64,000 bases of DNA from Phocoena phocoena (Eukaryota; Chordata; Mammalia; Artiodactyla; Phocoenidae): assembly GCF_963924675.1 (NCBI RefSeq), contig NC_089219.1, positions 146,464,288 to 146,528,287 on the forward strand, written 5' to 3'. Shown here one piece after another: positions 1 to 10,491 of this stretch; position 1 is the stretch's first letter, and each line of letters opens with the position of its first letter. The translations under genes were made by a program, and so were the position numbers. The notes under the pieces are model-generated. The model saw only the letters and a list, made by a program, of their open reading frames with translations. It ran no database searches and was not told the origin of the DNA.

Positions 1-59
1 ATTGCTTTTTTTTGGTTAATTTGGTCATTTTTTTCTCCACTAAATTACTGAGGCTACAT

Positions 60-150
60 TTCACTTATTTCCCGATCCCCAAAGCCCAGCACAGCGCCTG
101 GCACACAGAGGGCATTTGACACATGTTTTATAAATGAATGCACAAGTGGC
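60..150 (+). repeat. MIR/L2 3'-end fragment
   Basis: The text 'cagcgcctggcacacagagggcatttgaca...aaatgaatg' is the typical 3' end shared by MIR and L2 elements. Confidence 0.5.
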
Positions 151-480
151 TGCAATAACCATCTGATCTCTGGCCCCCAAATCTTCTACTTATACCCCAA
201 GAGCTGACTCCCACGTGTGCACCAGACATCCTTGACCAAAAGCAAACTCAGTGTCTCCTCTTGCCCCGCTCCCCTCACATCTAACCTGTTCCTGTGTGCA
301 GTGCCCATCTCGGTTCAAAACATTACTAAGTTCCCTGCCTTAACTACAGCATGTGACTCCAACCTGCAAAAGTCTCTCAATGCCCTCCTCCCTCCATCCC
401 CACTGACACAGTCTTGGTCAAGCCTTCACCTTCAGCATCACCACCACCCACTACCACCTCCAGTATCGCTTCCCCTAATA

Positions 481-652
481 TGGAACTGCTTATTGTTAGC
501 CAGGCACTGTGCTAAGAGCGCACATATATAATCCGACCCTCACTACGACCCCATTTTACAAATGAGAAAATTGTGGAAGACAGAGGTTAAGTAGCTTGCC
601 CAAACTCCAATGTGCAGAGCCAGGTCTCGAACCCAGGCCTTTCTGGCTCCAG
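481..652 (-). repeat. MIR SINE
   Basis: It shows 'gccaggcactgtgctaag', then 'cccattttacaaatgagaaa', then 'ggttaagtagcttgcccaa', which is the MIR core in reverse orientation. Confidence 0.75.
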
Positions 653-969
653 GACCCTCACCCATCAATTGCCAGGCTCTACTGCCACACTGGCTGGTTT
701 ACTGCAGCATCCTTCTGCCTGGTCCCTCTGGCCTCATTCTCTTCTCTCCTTCTATCCATCTTCCATGCTACCACCAGCTGTCTTATTTTTAAAGCCAAAC
801 AATTAGCTGACCAAGTATCTTCCTATTTAAAAATGTCTTTTAGATCCTTATTACTGGCAAACATTAGTCCAAACTTTGGCCCTTAAATCCTTTCTGAAAT
901 AGAGCAGAATATGAATAAATTAAAAAATCACTGAATATAAAATATTTGAAACTTCTTAGCTTACATGGA

Positions 970-1430
970 AGGCCAATGCAGTCTGGACCCAACACACCAG
1001 TCTTCAGCCTTTCCCTGTCTCACACCTGGATGTCTCTCTACCCCCAAACCGCATTTCCTTGGACCATCAGTCTCTCTCATGCCTCTCTGCCTTGGCATAA
1101 ACTTTCCCCTTCTGGAATATCCTCTTTCCACAACATTTTAACTGACGGACCTTCTCTTCCTTCAAGATGATGCAGCTCGGATGTGTTACCTTGAAAAGCC
1201 TTCTGCAACTCCCACAGAGCAAACTGCTGCAGCCTCTGTACCCCAACACAGGGCACCCCCATTGCACATCCCACAAGGCACAGCATCTTATCTGTTTACA
1301 TTTTTGTGAGCTCTTCAAGGGTATGTGCTGTGTCTTCCTTGACTCAGTGTCCCTAGCAACTAGCATTGTACCTGACATAGAGCACGTGTTTGTTGGATCA
1401 GTGGATAGACGAATGAGGCAACTCCTACAG
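970..1430 (+). repeat. L2 LINE 3' fragment
   Basis: It is pyrimidine-rich, with 'ctggaatatcctctttcc', 'tgagctcttcaagg' and 'cattgtacctgacatagagcac', in the order found in L2 3' ends. Confidence 0.6.
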
Positions 1431-1689
1431 AAAGAACTTGGGAATGGCTCCTAGGCAGCATGCCTTCCACCAGTTACAGTTTAATCAGTCTTTCTAATTT
1501 TCTCCACGATCTGACCCTAAAACTCACACACCTACTTTAATATGGAATCAGACACCATAAAATAATCTGCAGCTGTAAAATTCAGCTCCCTCTCTGCAGC
1601 TGGATGGTTTTCTTCCCTACCTGGGCTTGAAAAGTCTGATCCTCTGAGATGCCCTAACAAAATAATGAACTTTTAGAATAATTACTCAA

Positions 1690-1900
1690 TAGAATCAGCA
1701 TTTATTGAGGTCCACTATGAATATTCCAGGGACTACGGCTGGCATTTGCACACATAATTTCACTTGATAATCACAAGCCAGTGAAATAAATATGTACGTA
1801 TGCATTGATTGCAGTGAAATAAATATGCACGTATGAGTAGGTTGCAAAGTTAATAAGTTAAGACTTATTACAAAATATATAAAACCCACGGTGCCTAGAA
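1690..1900 (-). repeat. MIR-like relic with internal tandem duplication
   Basis: 'Agcatttattgaggtccactatg' and the following 'cacataatttcactt' resemble a reversed MIR. Inside it, a 33-bp unit starting cagtgaaataaatatg occurs twice (1779-1811 and 1812-1844) with several mismatches. Confidence 0.45.
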
Positions 1901-2009
1901 CAGATAGTCAAATGTTGTTTCATGGTAATACTGATTTCATTTGAAAATGCCAAACATCTACTAGGTTCCTACTAGGTGCCAGGTAATAACCACAAGGTGT
2001 GTGGATAGG

Positions 2010-2190
2010 CTGCAGAGAGGCAGTGTGGTGTAACACGGGGAGCACTGGACTGAGAATCAGGGACATGGGTTTGAGATTGAATTCTGTCCCTTAATATCAC
2101 AAACACATCAAAATCTCTTTGAGCTTAGTTACTTCACCTAAGATCTCAAAGGCACGTTCCAGTTTAATGTGCTACAAGCCTGTGAGTCTG
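2010..2190 (+). repeat. MIR SINE
   Basis: 'Ggcagtgtggtgtaac...ggactgagaatcaggg...tttgagattgaattctg' follows the sense MIR order. Confidence 0.7.
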
Positions 2191-2320
2191 GCCACTTAGT
2201 AGAAAAAAATCTACCTCCAGCTGACTTATACTGAAACAGAGAGGAATATAAAAATACCAACAAGTACAAATCCTAGCAACTCTGTTGCCTCCGTTTATAC
2301 TTGAACCCTTGAATATTTAC

Positions 2321-2413
2321 CTGTTCTTCTAACCGGAAGTTCTTTTCTAAAACCAGAAGCATGTGGTCCCGTAAGGCTGAATGTTCATGCTCCTGCAGGT
2401 TTCCTCGTTTATT
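2321..2413 (-). CDS. TRAF5: TRAF5 exon 8: start of coiled coil
   Basis: This 93-nt exon (31 codons, residues 233-263, phase 0/0) begins NKRGNLQEHEHSALRDHMLL and ends FRLEEQ. Its heptad-like leucines mark the start of the TRAF-N coiled coil used for trimerisation. The acceptor is atattaaag and the donor is CAG/gtaaat. It is the last TRAF5 exon in the window; the next one (continuing the coiled coil) is to the left of position 1. Confidence 0.95.
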
Positions 2414-3144
2414 CTTTAATATGAAGAGAAAAATAAGTCAGGTTGTCGAAAGCCTCCCAAAATGAGGGTGGTGGTGGGATATTCTGCTAAAGCAGAACAT
2501 TAACAACTTTGCTTACTTGTCTCATGGTGGGTTGCAGAGAGGATGACCCCGCCCAGGTCCCTTTTCCAGCTTTAGGATTCTACAGTACCCATGACACACT
2601 TACAGAGAGTCAGGCCACTATCAAAGTTCTCAGCACTGATTTCGTTCCTTGCCCTGGGAGTATATGACTGAGGGTTGAGTGTAGTTATTACCACCTCTCA
2701 ACTATCCCCATATAAAACTTACCTCCTTGGTGGGTTATCTCCCAGATCAGTTTTAAGCCTCCGTTAGTTCGTTAGTTCTCCCTCCTACCAAGCACACTTC
2801 TCTACCGCCTTCTATCACTGTCCTTTTATCGGGCAGAAGGTATGCAACCTAATTGTAATTTCAGCCCATGCAAATTTGTTGCCTTCAAAGTCAAATTATA
2901 TGTTTGCAAGAAGAAATGCGAACTTCTTCCCTTATCATTAAAATTCCATTGCAGACTGCCTGCATTACTAGTAAAAGCAAATGGTATGGGTGGCCCATAG
3001 ACTCTAAGCAAACACTCATCATCAATTTCCCTTCAGTTTAGGGTTGGCCCCTCCTCCAGAGAACTCCCCCAGCCATCCCCAGCAAGTCCTAGAATACAAT
3101 CCAAATGGAAGTTTGGGCCTAACAGTAAAGAAGATTCCTTTTAG

Positions 3145-3444
3145 GGACTTCCCTGGTGGCGCAATGGTTAAGAATCCGCCTGCCAATGCAGGGGACACAG
3201 GTTCGATCCCTGGTCCAGGAAGATCCCACATGCCCTGGAGCAACTAGGCCCGTGAGCCACAACTACTGAAGCCCGCACACTTAGAGCCCATGCTCCGCAA
3301 CAAAAGAAGCCACCGCAATGAGAAGCCCACACACCGCAACGAAGCCCCGCTCACTGCAACTAGAGAAAGCCTGCGTGCAGAAACGAAGACCCAAAGCAGT
3401 CAATAAATAAATAAATATTTTAAATAAAAATTTTTTAAAAACGG
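3145..3444 (+). mobile_element. CHR-type SINE with 13-bp target duplication
   Basis: This is a tRNA-derived SINE. The head is ggacttccctggtggcgcaatgg, the B-box is GGTTCGATCCC, and a 3' body is followed by an (AAAT)-type tail. Perfect 13-bp target-site duplications, agattccttttag, lie at 3132-3144 and 3445-3457. The CHR family is shared by whales, hippos and ruminants. It lies in TRAF5 intron 7. Confidence 0.93.
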
Positions 3445-3589
3445 AGATTCCTTTTAGAGCTGGAAAACAATTCTGTATTTTGTGCGCAAGGAAGGTAAAC
3501 CCTATCCTTTCTTCAGCCAAGATAATCACTGGTTTGCTATGTGACACATTTATGGACTCTTCACTGATTTTTACAAAAAAGCTTTCTCA

Positions 3590-3905
3590 TAAGAGTTTTT
3601 TAAATGAGAGAAATATATGCTTATCTCAAACAATATAGCAAGATGTAGAAGAAAAATAAAAGCCCCCTTCTCTCTGTCTCCACACCCAATTCCCTAGTCT
3701 CACTACCAGAGTCAGTGAAGATACATACACAGTGAGATCATACTGTATGTAATTTTTAAAATATATACCTCATTCTTTTTATCAGATGCATAGTATTCCA
3801 AAACATGAAAAATATATATATATAATTATACACTCAGTACTTCAGAGATGGACTTATAGGTTGTTTTTCATTTTTTGTGGGTTTTTGGGTTTTTTTGGCT
3901 ACATA
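3590..3905. repeat. Old LINE-like sequence, left part
   Basis: This AT-rich text continues after the Tigger insertion (4392-4560: 'aaatttctagcagtaggattgcaaggtcaatgtg') in a way that resembles the 3' region of old L1 elements. Family and orientation are uncertain. Confidence 0.35.
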
Positions 3906-4391
3906 CAGTAGTCCCCATTTAGCCACTGTTTCAATTTCTGTGGTTTCGGTTACCCATGGTCAACCATGGTCCAAAAATATTAAATAGAAAATTTCGGAAA
4001 TGAACAATTCATACTTTAAATTGTGAACTGTCCTGAGTAGCGTAGTGAAATCTTGTGCCTTCCTGCTCCATCCTGCCCCAGAGGTGAGTCATCCCATAGT
4101 CCAGGTATCCAGGCCGTACATACTACCCACCCATTAGTCACTTAGCCATCTATCTATGTGACTATGGCAGTACTGTCATCAAGTAACCCTTATTTACTCG
4201 ATAACGGCCCCAAATGATGCTGGCAATTCAGATATGCTCTTACTGTGCCTAATTTGTAAATTGAACTTTATCATAGGTATGTATGTATAGGGAGGAAAAA
4301 CGTAGTATATATAGGGTTTGGTACTAACCATGGTTTCAGGCATCCGTGGAGGATCTTGGAATCTACCCCCATGGACAAGGGGGGAGTACTG
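3906..4391. mobile_element. Tigger/MER2-like DNA transposon relic
   Basis: Terminal inverted repeats CAGTAGTCCCC (3906-3916) and the complement of ggggagtactg (4381-4391) are flanked by TA on both sides (3904-3905 and 4392-4393), the signature of pogo/Tigger transposons. Internal text such as 'ggttacccatggtcaaccatgg' and 'cccttatttactcgataacggcccc' matches the non-autonomous Tigger type. Only remnants of the transposase frame remain. Confidence 0.85.
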
Positions 4392-4639
4392 TAAATATCT
4401 TTGTGTGCATGTGTGTTTGTATATGTGTGTAATCACTGCATACTTATGAAAGGATATCTATGAAATAAATTTCTAGCAGTAGGATTGCAAGGTCAATGTG
4501 AGGGTCACATTTTATTTTCATATATATAACCAAACCTCAAAAAAGTTGGTATTAGGTATTATAAATTTTATGTATATATAAATTATTTGTTCTGTTTCTC
4601 TGGAGAACCCTAATACAAGTATTAGTATTATGTATTGTA

Positions 4640-4830
4640 TACAAGTCTTTTTTCTTTTTTCTATTCTGTTTATAGTTATTATAAAATATTGGCTATATTC
4701 CCTGTGTTGTATTATATATACTTGTAGCTTATTTATTTTATACATAGTAGTTTGTACCTGTTAATTCCCTACCACCATCTTGCCTCACCCTACTGGTAGC
4801 CACTAGTTACAAGCGCCAGTCTTAAAGTTT
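4640..4830 (-). repeat. L1 3'-UTR-like fragment, antisense
   Basis: 'Ttccctgtgttgtattatata...ttatttattttatacatagtagtttgtacctgttaattcc' is the reverse of a common cetartiodactyl L1 3' region. Confidence 0.5.
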
Positions 4831-4934
4831 CTCAGAAGTGAATGTCCTTCTGCATCTTGAATGGAATCAAGAATAAAATGAACTCAACAAATGAATTACA
4901 CAGTAGAAGGTAGACAGAAACAATTATTTCATAC

Positions 4935-5009
4935 CTTTACAGTACAGCCATAGTGCTTGAAAGGACAGTCTTGTTCAGCTTCAGGACACACAGCAAGGTG
5001 TTCATCCAC
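4935..5009 (-). CDS. TRAF5: TRAF5 exon 7: last zinc-finger module
   Basis: This 75-nt exon (25 codons, residues 208-232, phase 0/0) encodes VDEHLAVCPEAEQDCPFKHY followed by GCTVK. The H-x3-C and C-x6-C spacing completes the zinc-finger series. The acceptor is ttttgtag and the donor is AAG/gtatga. Intron 6, between this exon and exon 6, is short (318 bp). Confidence 0.95.
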
Positions 5010-5327
5010 CTACAAAACAGACAGCCTCATGCTAGAGAAATGCATCCCCGACTCTCCAGCTACCTGGTATAACTGCAGCAAGCAGGGGGCCAAGGGTGCC
5101 TTGGGAAGAAGGGAGGAAACACCATGCTGAAGCCTGGGGGAAGGAGAGCTAAGGTGAAAACAGAGAAGAATTCTCAGGGAGAAGGGGAGGGAAGACAGAA
5201 CCATGGTTATCATGAGGATAATTTAAGCCTTGGGCCCCTGCTTACGGGATTTTATCAAACACACACCACAGTGATTACTGAAACTTTATCTTACATAAAG
5301 TCTACTAAGAGAATTATTTACAGTTAC

Positions 5328-5405
5328 CTCAGTTCTTGGAATAATCTGCAAACACTTGTTGGGACAAGATACTGGGTACTCAGGACACAAGTTTTCCTCG
5401 TGATT
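5328..5405 (-). CDS. TRAF5: TRAF5 exon 6: zinc-finger module
   Basis: This 78-nt exon (26 codons, residues 182-207, phase 0/0) lies between acceptor ctgtttcag and donor GAG/gtaact. It starts NHEENLCPEYPVSCPNKC and ends LQIIPRTE. The zinc-ligand pattern H184, C188, C195 and C199 is kept. The second half differs from the human residues I remember at several positions, while the cysteines do not change. Confidence 0.94.
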
Positions 5406-6043
5406 CTGAAACAGAAAAAGTGTGCGGAAATAAAGCCAGCCTTGCTTCCAAAGGCTCCCTGTATGGCCTCAGAGTGTGTATACATATGTCCCTTTGGGGA
5501 TCTATGCTATGTGGCTTACCCTCTGTAGGAAGGTATGGCCTAGTTCCAAAAAGCGTTCTAGATGGCTGCCTTCTTGGTATAAGTGAATTCAATTCAGTTC
5601 AATTTTCCAATTCTTTTAAAGACGGTCAGAGGACATGGGACTGACAGAGGACAAACTATGGGAGTCACTGGCTTGGCTCCTTTGGCACATGTAAAGGGTA
5701 CCCCATGCTCTCGTCTTATGCCGGCATCCTGCCTCTCCAATTAGGTCAGAGCGTCCTGAGGACAGACAGTGTGGTCACCTCCTTGGGACCCAGTGCCTAG
5801 CATCACTCCTGGACCACTCACACTCAGCAGGTGCTCAAACAACATTTTTGCCAATGATACGTGAAAAGAGTCCCACCAAGAAGGTTTTTAGCTTTCTATA
5901 GAACCCTCAGATAAAGTTATTCTTTAGACCTCTTTCTGCATAAAAATAAATCCAGAAAAGTGCTTCTGGTATCCCACCTGATTCACTGTGACCACTGAGG
6001 GCAGAATTTAGTCCCATAAAGATGATTCTTTTTTTTTTTTTAC
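5406..6043 (-). other. TRAF5 intron 5
   Basis: There is no exon here. The 5760-5850 text ('gacagacagtgtggtcacctcc...gtgcctagcatcactcc') may be a weak MIR/L2 fragment. Next to the exon 5 donor is a poly(T) run on the plus strand. Confidence 0.6.
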
Positions 6044-6208
6044 CTGTAGATTGATGACCACCACATCCTTTTTGCAATAAAGGCATTTTTCCTCTCGAAA
6101 CGGACAGTCTGCACTCAAATGCTCTTTCAGATCTTTGCGAAGGACTGGCTCCCGACAGCTCTCATTAGAGCACTGCACAGCTTGGAATAAGCAGTGCTGA
6201 AGGTGGTC
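6044..6208 (-). CDS. TRAF5: TRAF5 exon 5: TRAF-type zinc fingers
   Basis: This 165-nt exon (55 codons, residues 127-181, phase 0/0) begins DHLQHCLFQAVQC and ends KKDVVVINLQ. It contains the repeated C-x-C / H-C spacing of TRAF zinc fingers (VQCSNESC ... LKEHLSADC ... EKCLYC). The donor CAG/gtaaaa runs straight into a poly(A) tract on the transcript strand (TTTT run at about 6028-6041 on the plus strand). These fingers act with the RING in signalling. Confidence 0.96.
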
Positions 6209-7017
6209 CTGCGACAGATAACAACAAGCCAGTGGGGACCCACTGAGCAGGGCAGTGGGAGGGGAAGCCTGGTGCAAGGCCTAGTGAGGGAGGGAGGGAG
6301 GACCCTGGGGCAGCAGGAGAAAGGACTGTGGGGGTGGGGGGCAGGGGGCACAGCCTCTGTCACAGGCTCTCTGCAGAGGCCACCCGCTGCCCCTGCTGAG
6401 CACAGGGCATGGAGAAGGCTGCTTGCACGGAGGCTGTGACAGCCAGCCTTGTTTGGAGGACAGGGGAAGATGCGTGAGGAAGAAAGCATGCCGGGTTTAT
6501 CTTTGATTACCTATTAACCTGCTCATATTCTCAGGTTAGCTCTTGAATATTTTCCTTAGACACGCCAATTAATTTACCAGCTCCTCAAGGACATTTCTTT
6601 TGTGCACACTCCATCCCCACCTCCAGCACCAAGTACTAATCTCTGCACAGCAGATGGTAAAAGCCGGAACAGAGGGCAAAGAGGGAAGAAGAGAAGGCTA
6701 AGTAAGTGAAGGAAGGGGAAGGACTAAAGGAAAGAAAGGGAGGGAGAGGAAGCTGTTCCAGAAGCGGTAAAGAAAACGATAGAGGAATACAGGATCACAG
6801 GCCCAGGAGAAGCTGGGATGGGTCATCCTTGTCAAGTCAGGAAATGTTCTTGACCAGAATATTAGAGAATGGTGACTCAGACAGTGTTCTTCATGTTACA
6901 GATTTTTAAAAGCAGGCATGTCTTAACAGAACCTGTGGATAACACTGCAAGTTACTGTGGTGCTGACAAGGTATTGAAATCCTAAGGAGTTTGTTCCCCA
7001 CCACAAGATCCTTTAAA

Positions 7018-7239
7018 ACAGGGTTGGCAAGCTACGGCCCTTGGGCCAAATCTGGCCTGCTACTTGTTTCTGTAAATAAAGTTTTATGTAGAACAGCCAC
7101 ACCTATGTCTCACATATTGGCTATGGCTGCTTTCCCTCTGAGATGGGAGTCAGGTAGCTGCAACAGACACTGTATGGCTGGCAAAGCTTAAAATATTTAC
7201 TGTCTGGCTCCTGACAGAAACAGTTTGTTGACCCCTTAA
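7018..7239 (+). mobile_element. hAT-like non-autonomous DNA transposon relic
   Basis: It begins aacagggttggcaagctacgg, contains gtaaataaagttttatg and ends tttgttgaccccttaa. It is related to the copies at 9126-9543 and 45200-45395. The CAGGGGTTGGCAAAC-type terminal repeat fits the hAT class. I do not assert the exact family name. Confidence 0.6.
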
Positions 7240-8494
7240 GAGAACACACAGTTTTACTATAGGATGTAAATAAATATTATAGCTATTCTCCTTTGCCTCT
7301 AGTAATGAGAGACAGTGACAACTGACATCTACATCTTCTCCAAAATCCATGGATGCTACCCCTCAGCTCTCACCAAAACCATCAACATTCATCAAGACTC
7401 TGCTACCTGTGAGATCCTACATCTTACTCGCAAGGTGAAGGAGAACAGGGAATGAGAGGAAATACAAAAGAAACAGGTGAAAATAAACCAGCCACTGTTC
7501 TCCAGAAGCTGAGGATCTGGTCACTAGAGCTGATCAATGAGCCTCATTTCCTGTACAGGCTTAGTGACAACAAAGTTGGTAAAGAGGCCCTGCTTGCTCT
7601 AGGACCTGACTATCAAAACAAGTGGCGAGGGACTGTCTTAGGAAAACACAAAAACCTGTGAACTTCCAAAGAAATTCTTGGGTTAACAAGGGAATCATTT
7701 ACACATTTATGAGCTCAGTGCCTAGAGGTATAGCGGCATGATGGGGAAAAGACTGAATCACCTGAAATACATTCCAAAACGTGTGGCTGGGAAGGGAAAC
7801 TTGTAGCATCCTCCTAGCAATTCCTTGGAAGCTAGAGATGCTTGCCTCGTATTCATTCATAGCGTGATTGAACCTGACATGGGCTTGCTGTGGTGGAGCC
7901 ACGTTTCCTGCTTCCCATTTAACAACCTTCCACCGCTGGATGCAAGAGCAAGGTAGGACAGCTTCATCTGAAAGGAACTCGACAACCCTTCACCTCCCCT
8001 ACACCTCGTTTGTTTGCATCTCATACCAATGCTTCACCTTTACACTACATTCTAGCTCTGTTCTGGTCTGTGTCGTCTGCCTTAGATCACAACCTCTAAG
8101 ACAGCAGGGCCCACAGCGGCTAGGAGACACCCACCCCAGCACCTGCAAATGCTTCCAGGCAGGGACCCTTACAATTGTGTCTTTCTGCAGTCATGCCCTG
8201 GCTCCCATCCTAGGAATCCCCAATCCTTCACGGTTTTCCAAAATTGACGTGTCCTTGCTCGACCATTTCTTTTGCCCAGCATGTCTCACATCTTCTCTTT
8301 TGGATCAATAACCCTAACCCACAAGTTAAGGTCCAGCACACATGACATGGTATGTCCTCCATGTGTTCCATACAAAATGAATCTCTTCACGTGAGATTCA
8401 TTTCACACCTTAGCCCTCGGTGTGTTGCACTGTAGCCAAGGGTACCTCTAGACAAGAATTCTCTGAGGGCAACCCAGTGAATCTCCGTACCATG

Positions 8495-8580
8495 CTTAGC
8501 CCGCTAACTGTCACATAAAAATGTTCAGGACATGTCACTTAGCCCACTAACTGTCACATAAAAATGTTCAGGACATGTCA
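8495..8580. repeat. 43-bp tandem duplication
   Basis: Two adjacent 43-bp copies (8495-8537 and 8538-8580) differ at one base, the ninth (g versus a). Each begins cttagccc and ends gacatgtca. Confidence 0.97.
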
Positions 8581-8625
8581 CTGGAAAAATAGCAAAGGCA
8601 AATATTGTTCACCAGTAATACCAAC

Positions 8626-8727
8626 CTGGTATCGTCCCAGAATAACCTTGGCATTACATCCAGGAGCGTTTTTGCAAAATACATATAAATTGAGGACTTC
8701 TCTTTTGCAGCAATTGTCTTTAAACAC
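8626..8727 (-). CDS. TRAF5: TRAF5 exon 4: first zinc-finger module
   Basis: This 102-nt exon (34 codons, phase 0 at both ends) encodes residues 93-126, beginning VFKDNCCKREVLNLYVFC and ending CNAKVILGRYQ. The paired cysteines and the 'LNLYV.C' motif match the link between the RING and the first TRAF-type zinc finger. The acceptor is tcttttag and the donor is CAG/gttggt. A 43-bp tandem duplication sits in the intron 45 bp downstream of this donor, at lower coordinates. Confidence 0.95.
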
Positions 8728-9125
8728 CTAAAAGATAAACAAAGTAGGTCTCACACACTCCAAAGCTTTAGGGCAACGTGAAGGAAGCTATTATTAATTT
8801 GGTCTTCAAGTACATCTCAAAAGTTGGGTGGAAACTTCCAGTCAGTGGTTGGTATGGAAATACCAGATTCACCACCATAAAAGAAAAGGCTGTCTCAGAT
8901 ACATCTGACGGGCCACCAAACATACAAGCCAGGTAATTTAATGCTTAGTGCAGTAGGCTGAAGCTAGGAGAATCTCGTGGTGAACTTGACCCCACATGCT
9001 CAAAGGTCAAGAGGTGGGGCTGTGGATGAGGGTGATGCTTTCAGCTTCCTGTCCCAGGGTGAACGTTTGCATTAGTCATCAGGTGGTGTCACTGAAGCTG
9101 TGCTGACTTATTTTTCAGCACAAGC

Positions 9126-9543
9126 CAGGGGTTGGCAAACTTTCTCCGTAAAGGGTCAGAGAGTAAATATTTTCAGCTTTGCCAACCACGTTGCAATGTT
9201 CTCTGTTGCAACTATTCAACCCTACTGTACCCGATACTTAAATGAATGGGCATGCCTGTGTTCCAATAAAACGTCATTTATGGACACTGAAATGTGAATT
9301 TCATATAATTTTCACATGTCACAAAACATTATCCTTCTTTTGATTCATAAAATAAATTTTTGTTTTGAAATAAAGACTCACAAGAAGTTGTAAAAAATAG
9401 TACAGAGTTCCTGTGTATCCTTCTTTTGATTTTTTTCAATGATTTAAAAATATAAAACCATTCTTAGCTCACAGGCCATACAGAAACAGGTGGTAGGCTG
9501 GATTTATCCCAACAAATCCCATGTTGTAGTATGCCAACCCTTG
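9126..9543. mobile_element. hAT-like DNA transposon relic, both ends present
   Basis: The left end CAGGGGTTGGCAAAC (9126) and the right end tgccaacccttg (to 9543) are inverted copies. The interior has caataaaacgtc and a later-inserted AT-rich segment (about 9300-9470). I could not see an 8-bp target duplication, so the outer limits are approximate. Confidence 0.65.
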
Positions 9544-9599
9544 GCCTAGTGCGTGAGGCAGACACAAGTACAACTAAGCATTTGGAAAAGGCATCAAAG

Positions 9600-10095
9600 A
9601 GCAGAGAGAAGGAGCATGAACATTGGACTAAAAAGACAAACAATTCACTTAAAAAATGGGCAAATGAAGTTCCCCCTGAGCAGGCCAGGCCCTGTCTTTA
9701 TTTATCAAAGGATTTGAATAGGAATCTCTACAAAGAAGATATTCAAATGGCCAAGCACATAAAAAAATGCTCAGCGTCATTAATCATTAGAGAATCAAAA
9801 CCACGAGATACCTCTTCATACCAACCAGGAAGACTATAATCAAAAAGATGGACCACAGCGTATTTGGTAAGGATGTGAAGAAGTTAGGACTCTCGTACCT
9901 TGCTGGTAAGAATGTAAAATGGTGCAGCTGCTTTGGAAAATAGCCTGGCAGTGCCTCAGAACGTTAAACACAGAGTTACCATGAGACCCAGTCATTCCAC
10001 TCCTAGGCACACACCCCAGAAACATGCACACTTTAAAGGCAAATTTTATGGCAAATGCATTGTATCTCAATAAAGCTATTGTTAGGTATAATAAT
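9600..10095 (+). mobile_element. Old L1 3' fragment (ORF2 C-terminus and tail)
   Basis: 'Aaaaatgggcaaatgaag', 'gatttgaataggaatctctacaaagaagatat' and 'cacaccccagaa' follow the end of L1 ORF2, and the fragment ends near 'ctcaataaagctatt'. Stops and indels make it non-coding. Positions 9665-9702 do not belong to the L1 and match 10580-10617. Confidence 0.75.
9665..9702 (+). repeat. 38-bp insertion identical to 10580-10617
   Basis: The segment beginning tgaagttccccctgagcagg is identical to 10580-10617, about 915 bp away. It interrupts the L1 reading 'aatgggcaaa...ggatttgaatag'. Confidence 0.9.
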
Positions 10096-10433
10096 AATAA
10101 AAGAAAGTTTTAGAGACTAAACAGATGAGAAAGTGATTCCAGGAAGCAGGGTGTTTCATTTCTGCAAGTGACTCATGGTAACTGGCGCTAGTACAGGAAG
10201 AGGGTAAAGAAGAAGTGGGAGAAGAATCCTGGGGGGGTCAGTAAGGACTCAAACTAGCCTCTCGCAAAGAGGGGTGGGAGTGGGGTCCCACCTTACCCCA
10301 CAGTAGAGGAATATGGACTCCAAGGAAGGTCCCCCTCCCGCTCTTCTGCTCCAACTTCTCTGTCCAATTCAACCCAGGACACTGGCTGCTCCATCACCCA
10401 GAGAACTGCTAACCCAAAGCACGACTGTCTTAC

Positions 10434-10491
10434 CTCCTGAGATTTGATCACCTCCTTATCTACAGGGCAGAGTGGGACTGCGTTTAATTCT
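10434..10491 (-). CDS. TRAF5: TRAF5 exon 3: end of RING finger
   Basis: This 58-nt exon follows the acceptor tttctttccag and ends GAG/gtaaga. Its first base completes the split Arg codon (AG + A). It then gives 19 codons, ELNAVPLCPVDKEVIKSQE, supplying the final RING ligands C81 and D84 in the CPVD motif. Use of Asp as the last ligand is typical of TRAF RINGs. The phase fits exon 2 exactly and leaves the next junction in phase 0. Confidence 0.95.

Larger units (their letters stand above)
1..2320 (-). other. TRAF5 intron 8 (partial)
   Basis: This is non-coding. It holds MIR- and L2-type relics (entries below) and a 33-bp imperfect tandem duplication. The remaining stretches show no exon-like open frame with splice sites. 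Confidence 0.7.
6209..8625 (-). other. TRAF5 intron 4
   Basis: This is non-coding. It contains a purine-rich tract at about 6655-6760, an hAT-like element (7018-7239) and the 43-bp tandem duplication (8495-8580). Confidence 0.7.
8728..10433 (-). other. TRAF5 intron 3
   Basis: This is non-coding. It holds the hAT-like element at 9126-9543 and an L1 3' fragment at 9600-10095 that contains a short templated-looking insertion. Confidence 0.7.

Noticed and set aside
1..2320. A further TRAF5 coiled-coil exon at the left edge
   Set aside because: I searched the minus strand for the expected continuation after LEEQ and found no acceptor followed by a matching frame.
3150..3230. tRNA-like B-box sequences in the SINEs
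   Set aside because: They are the tRNA-derived heads of CHR SINEs, not tRNA genes. No cloverleaf with an anticodon is maintained.
8495..8580. Tandem direct repeats as a CRISPR-like array
   Set aside because: There are only two adjacent copies without spacers in a vertebrate intron.
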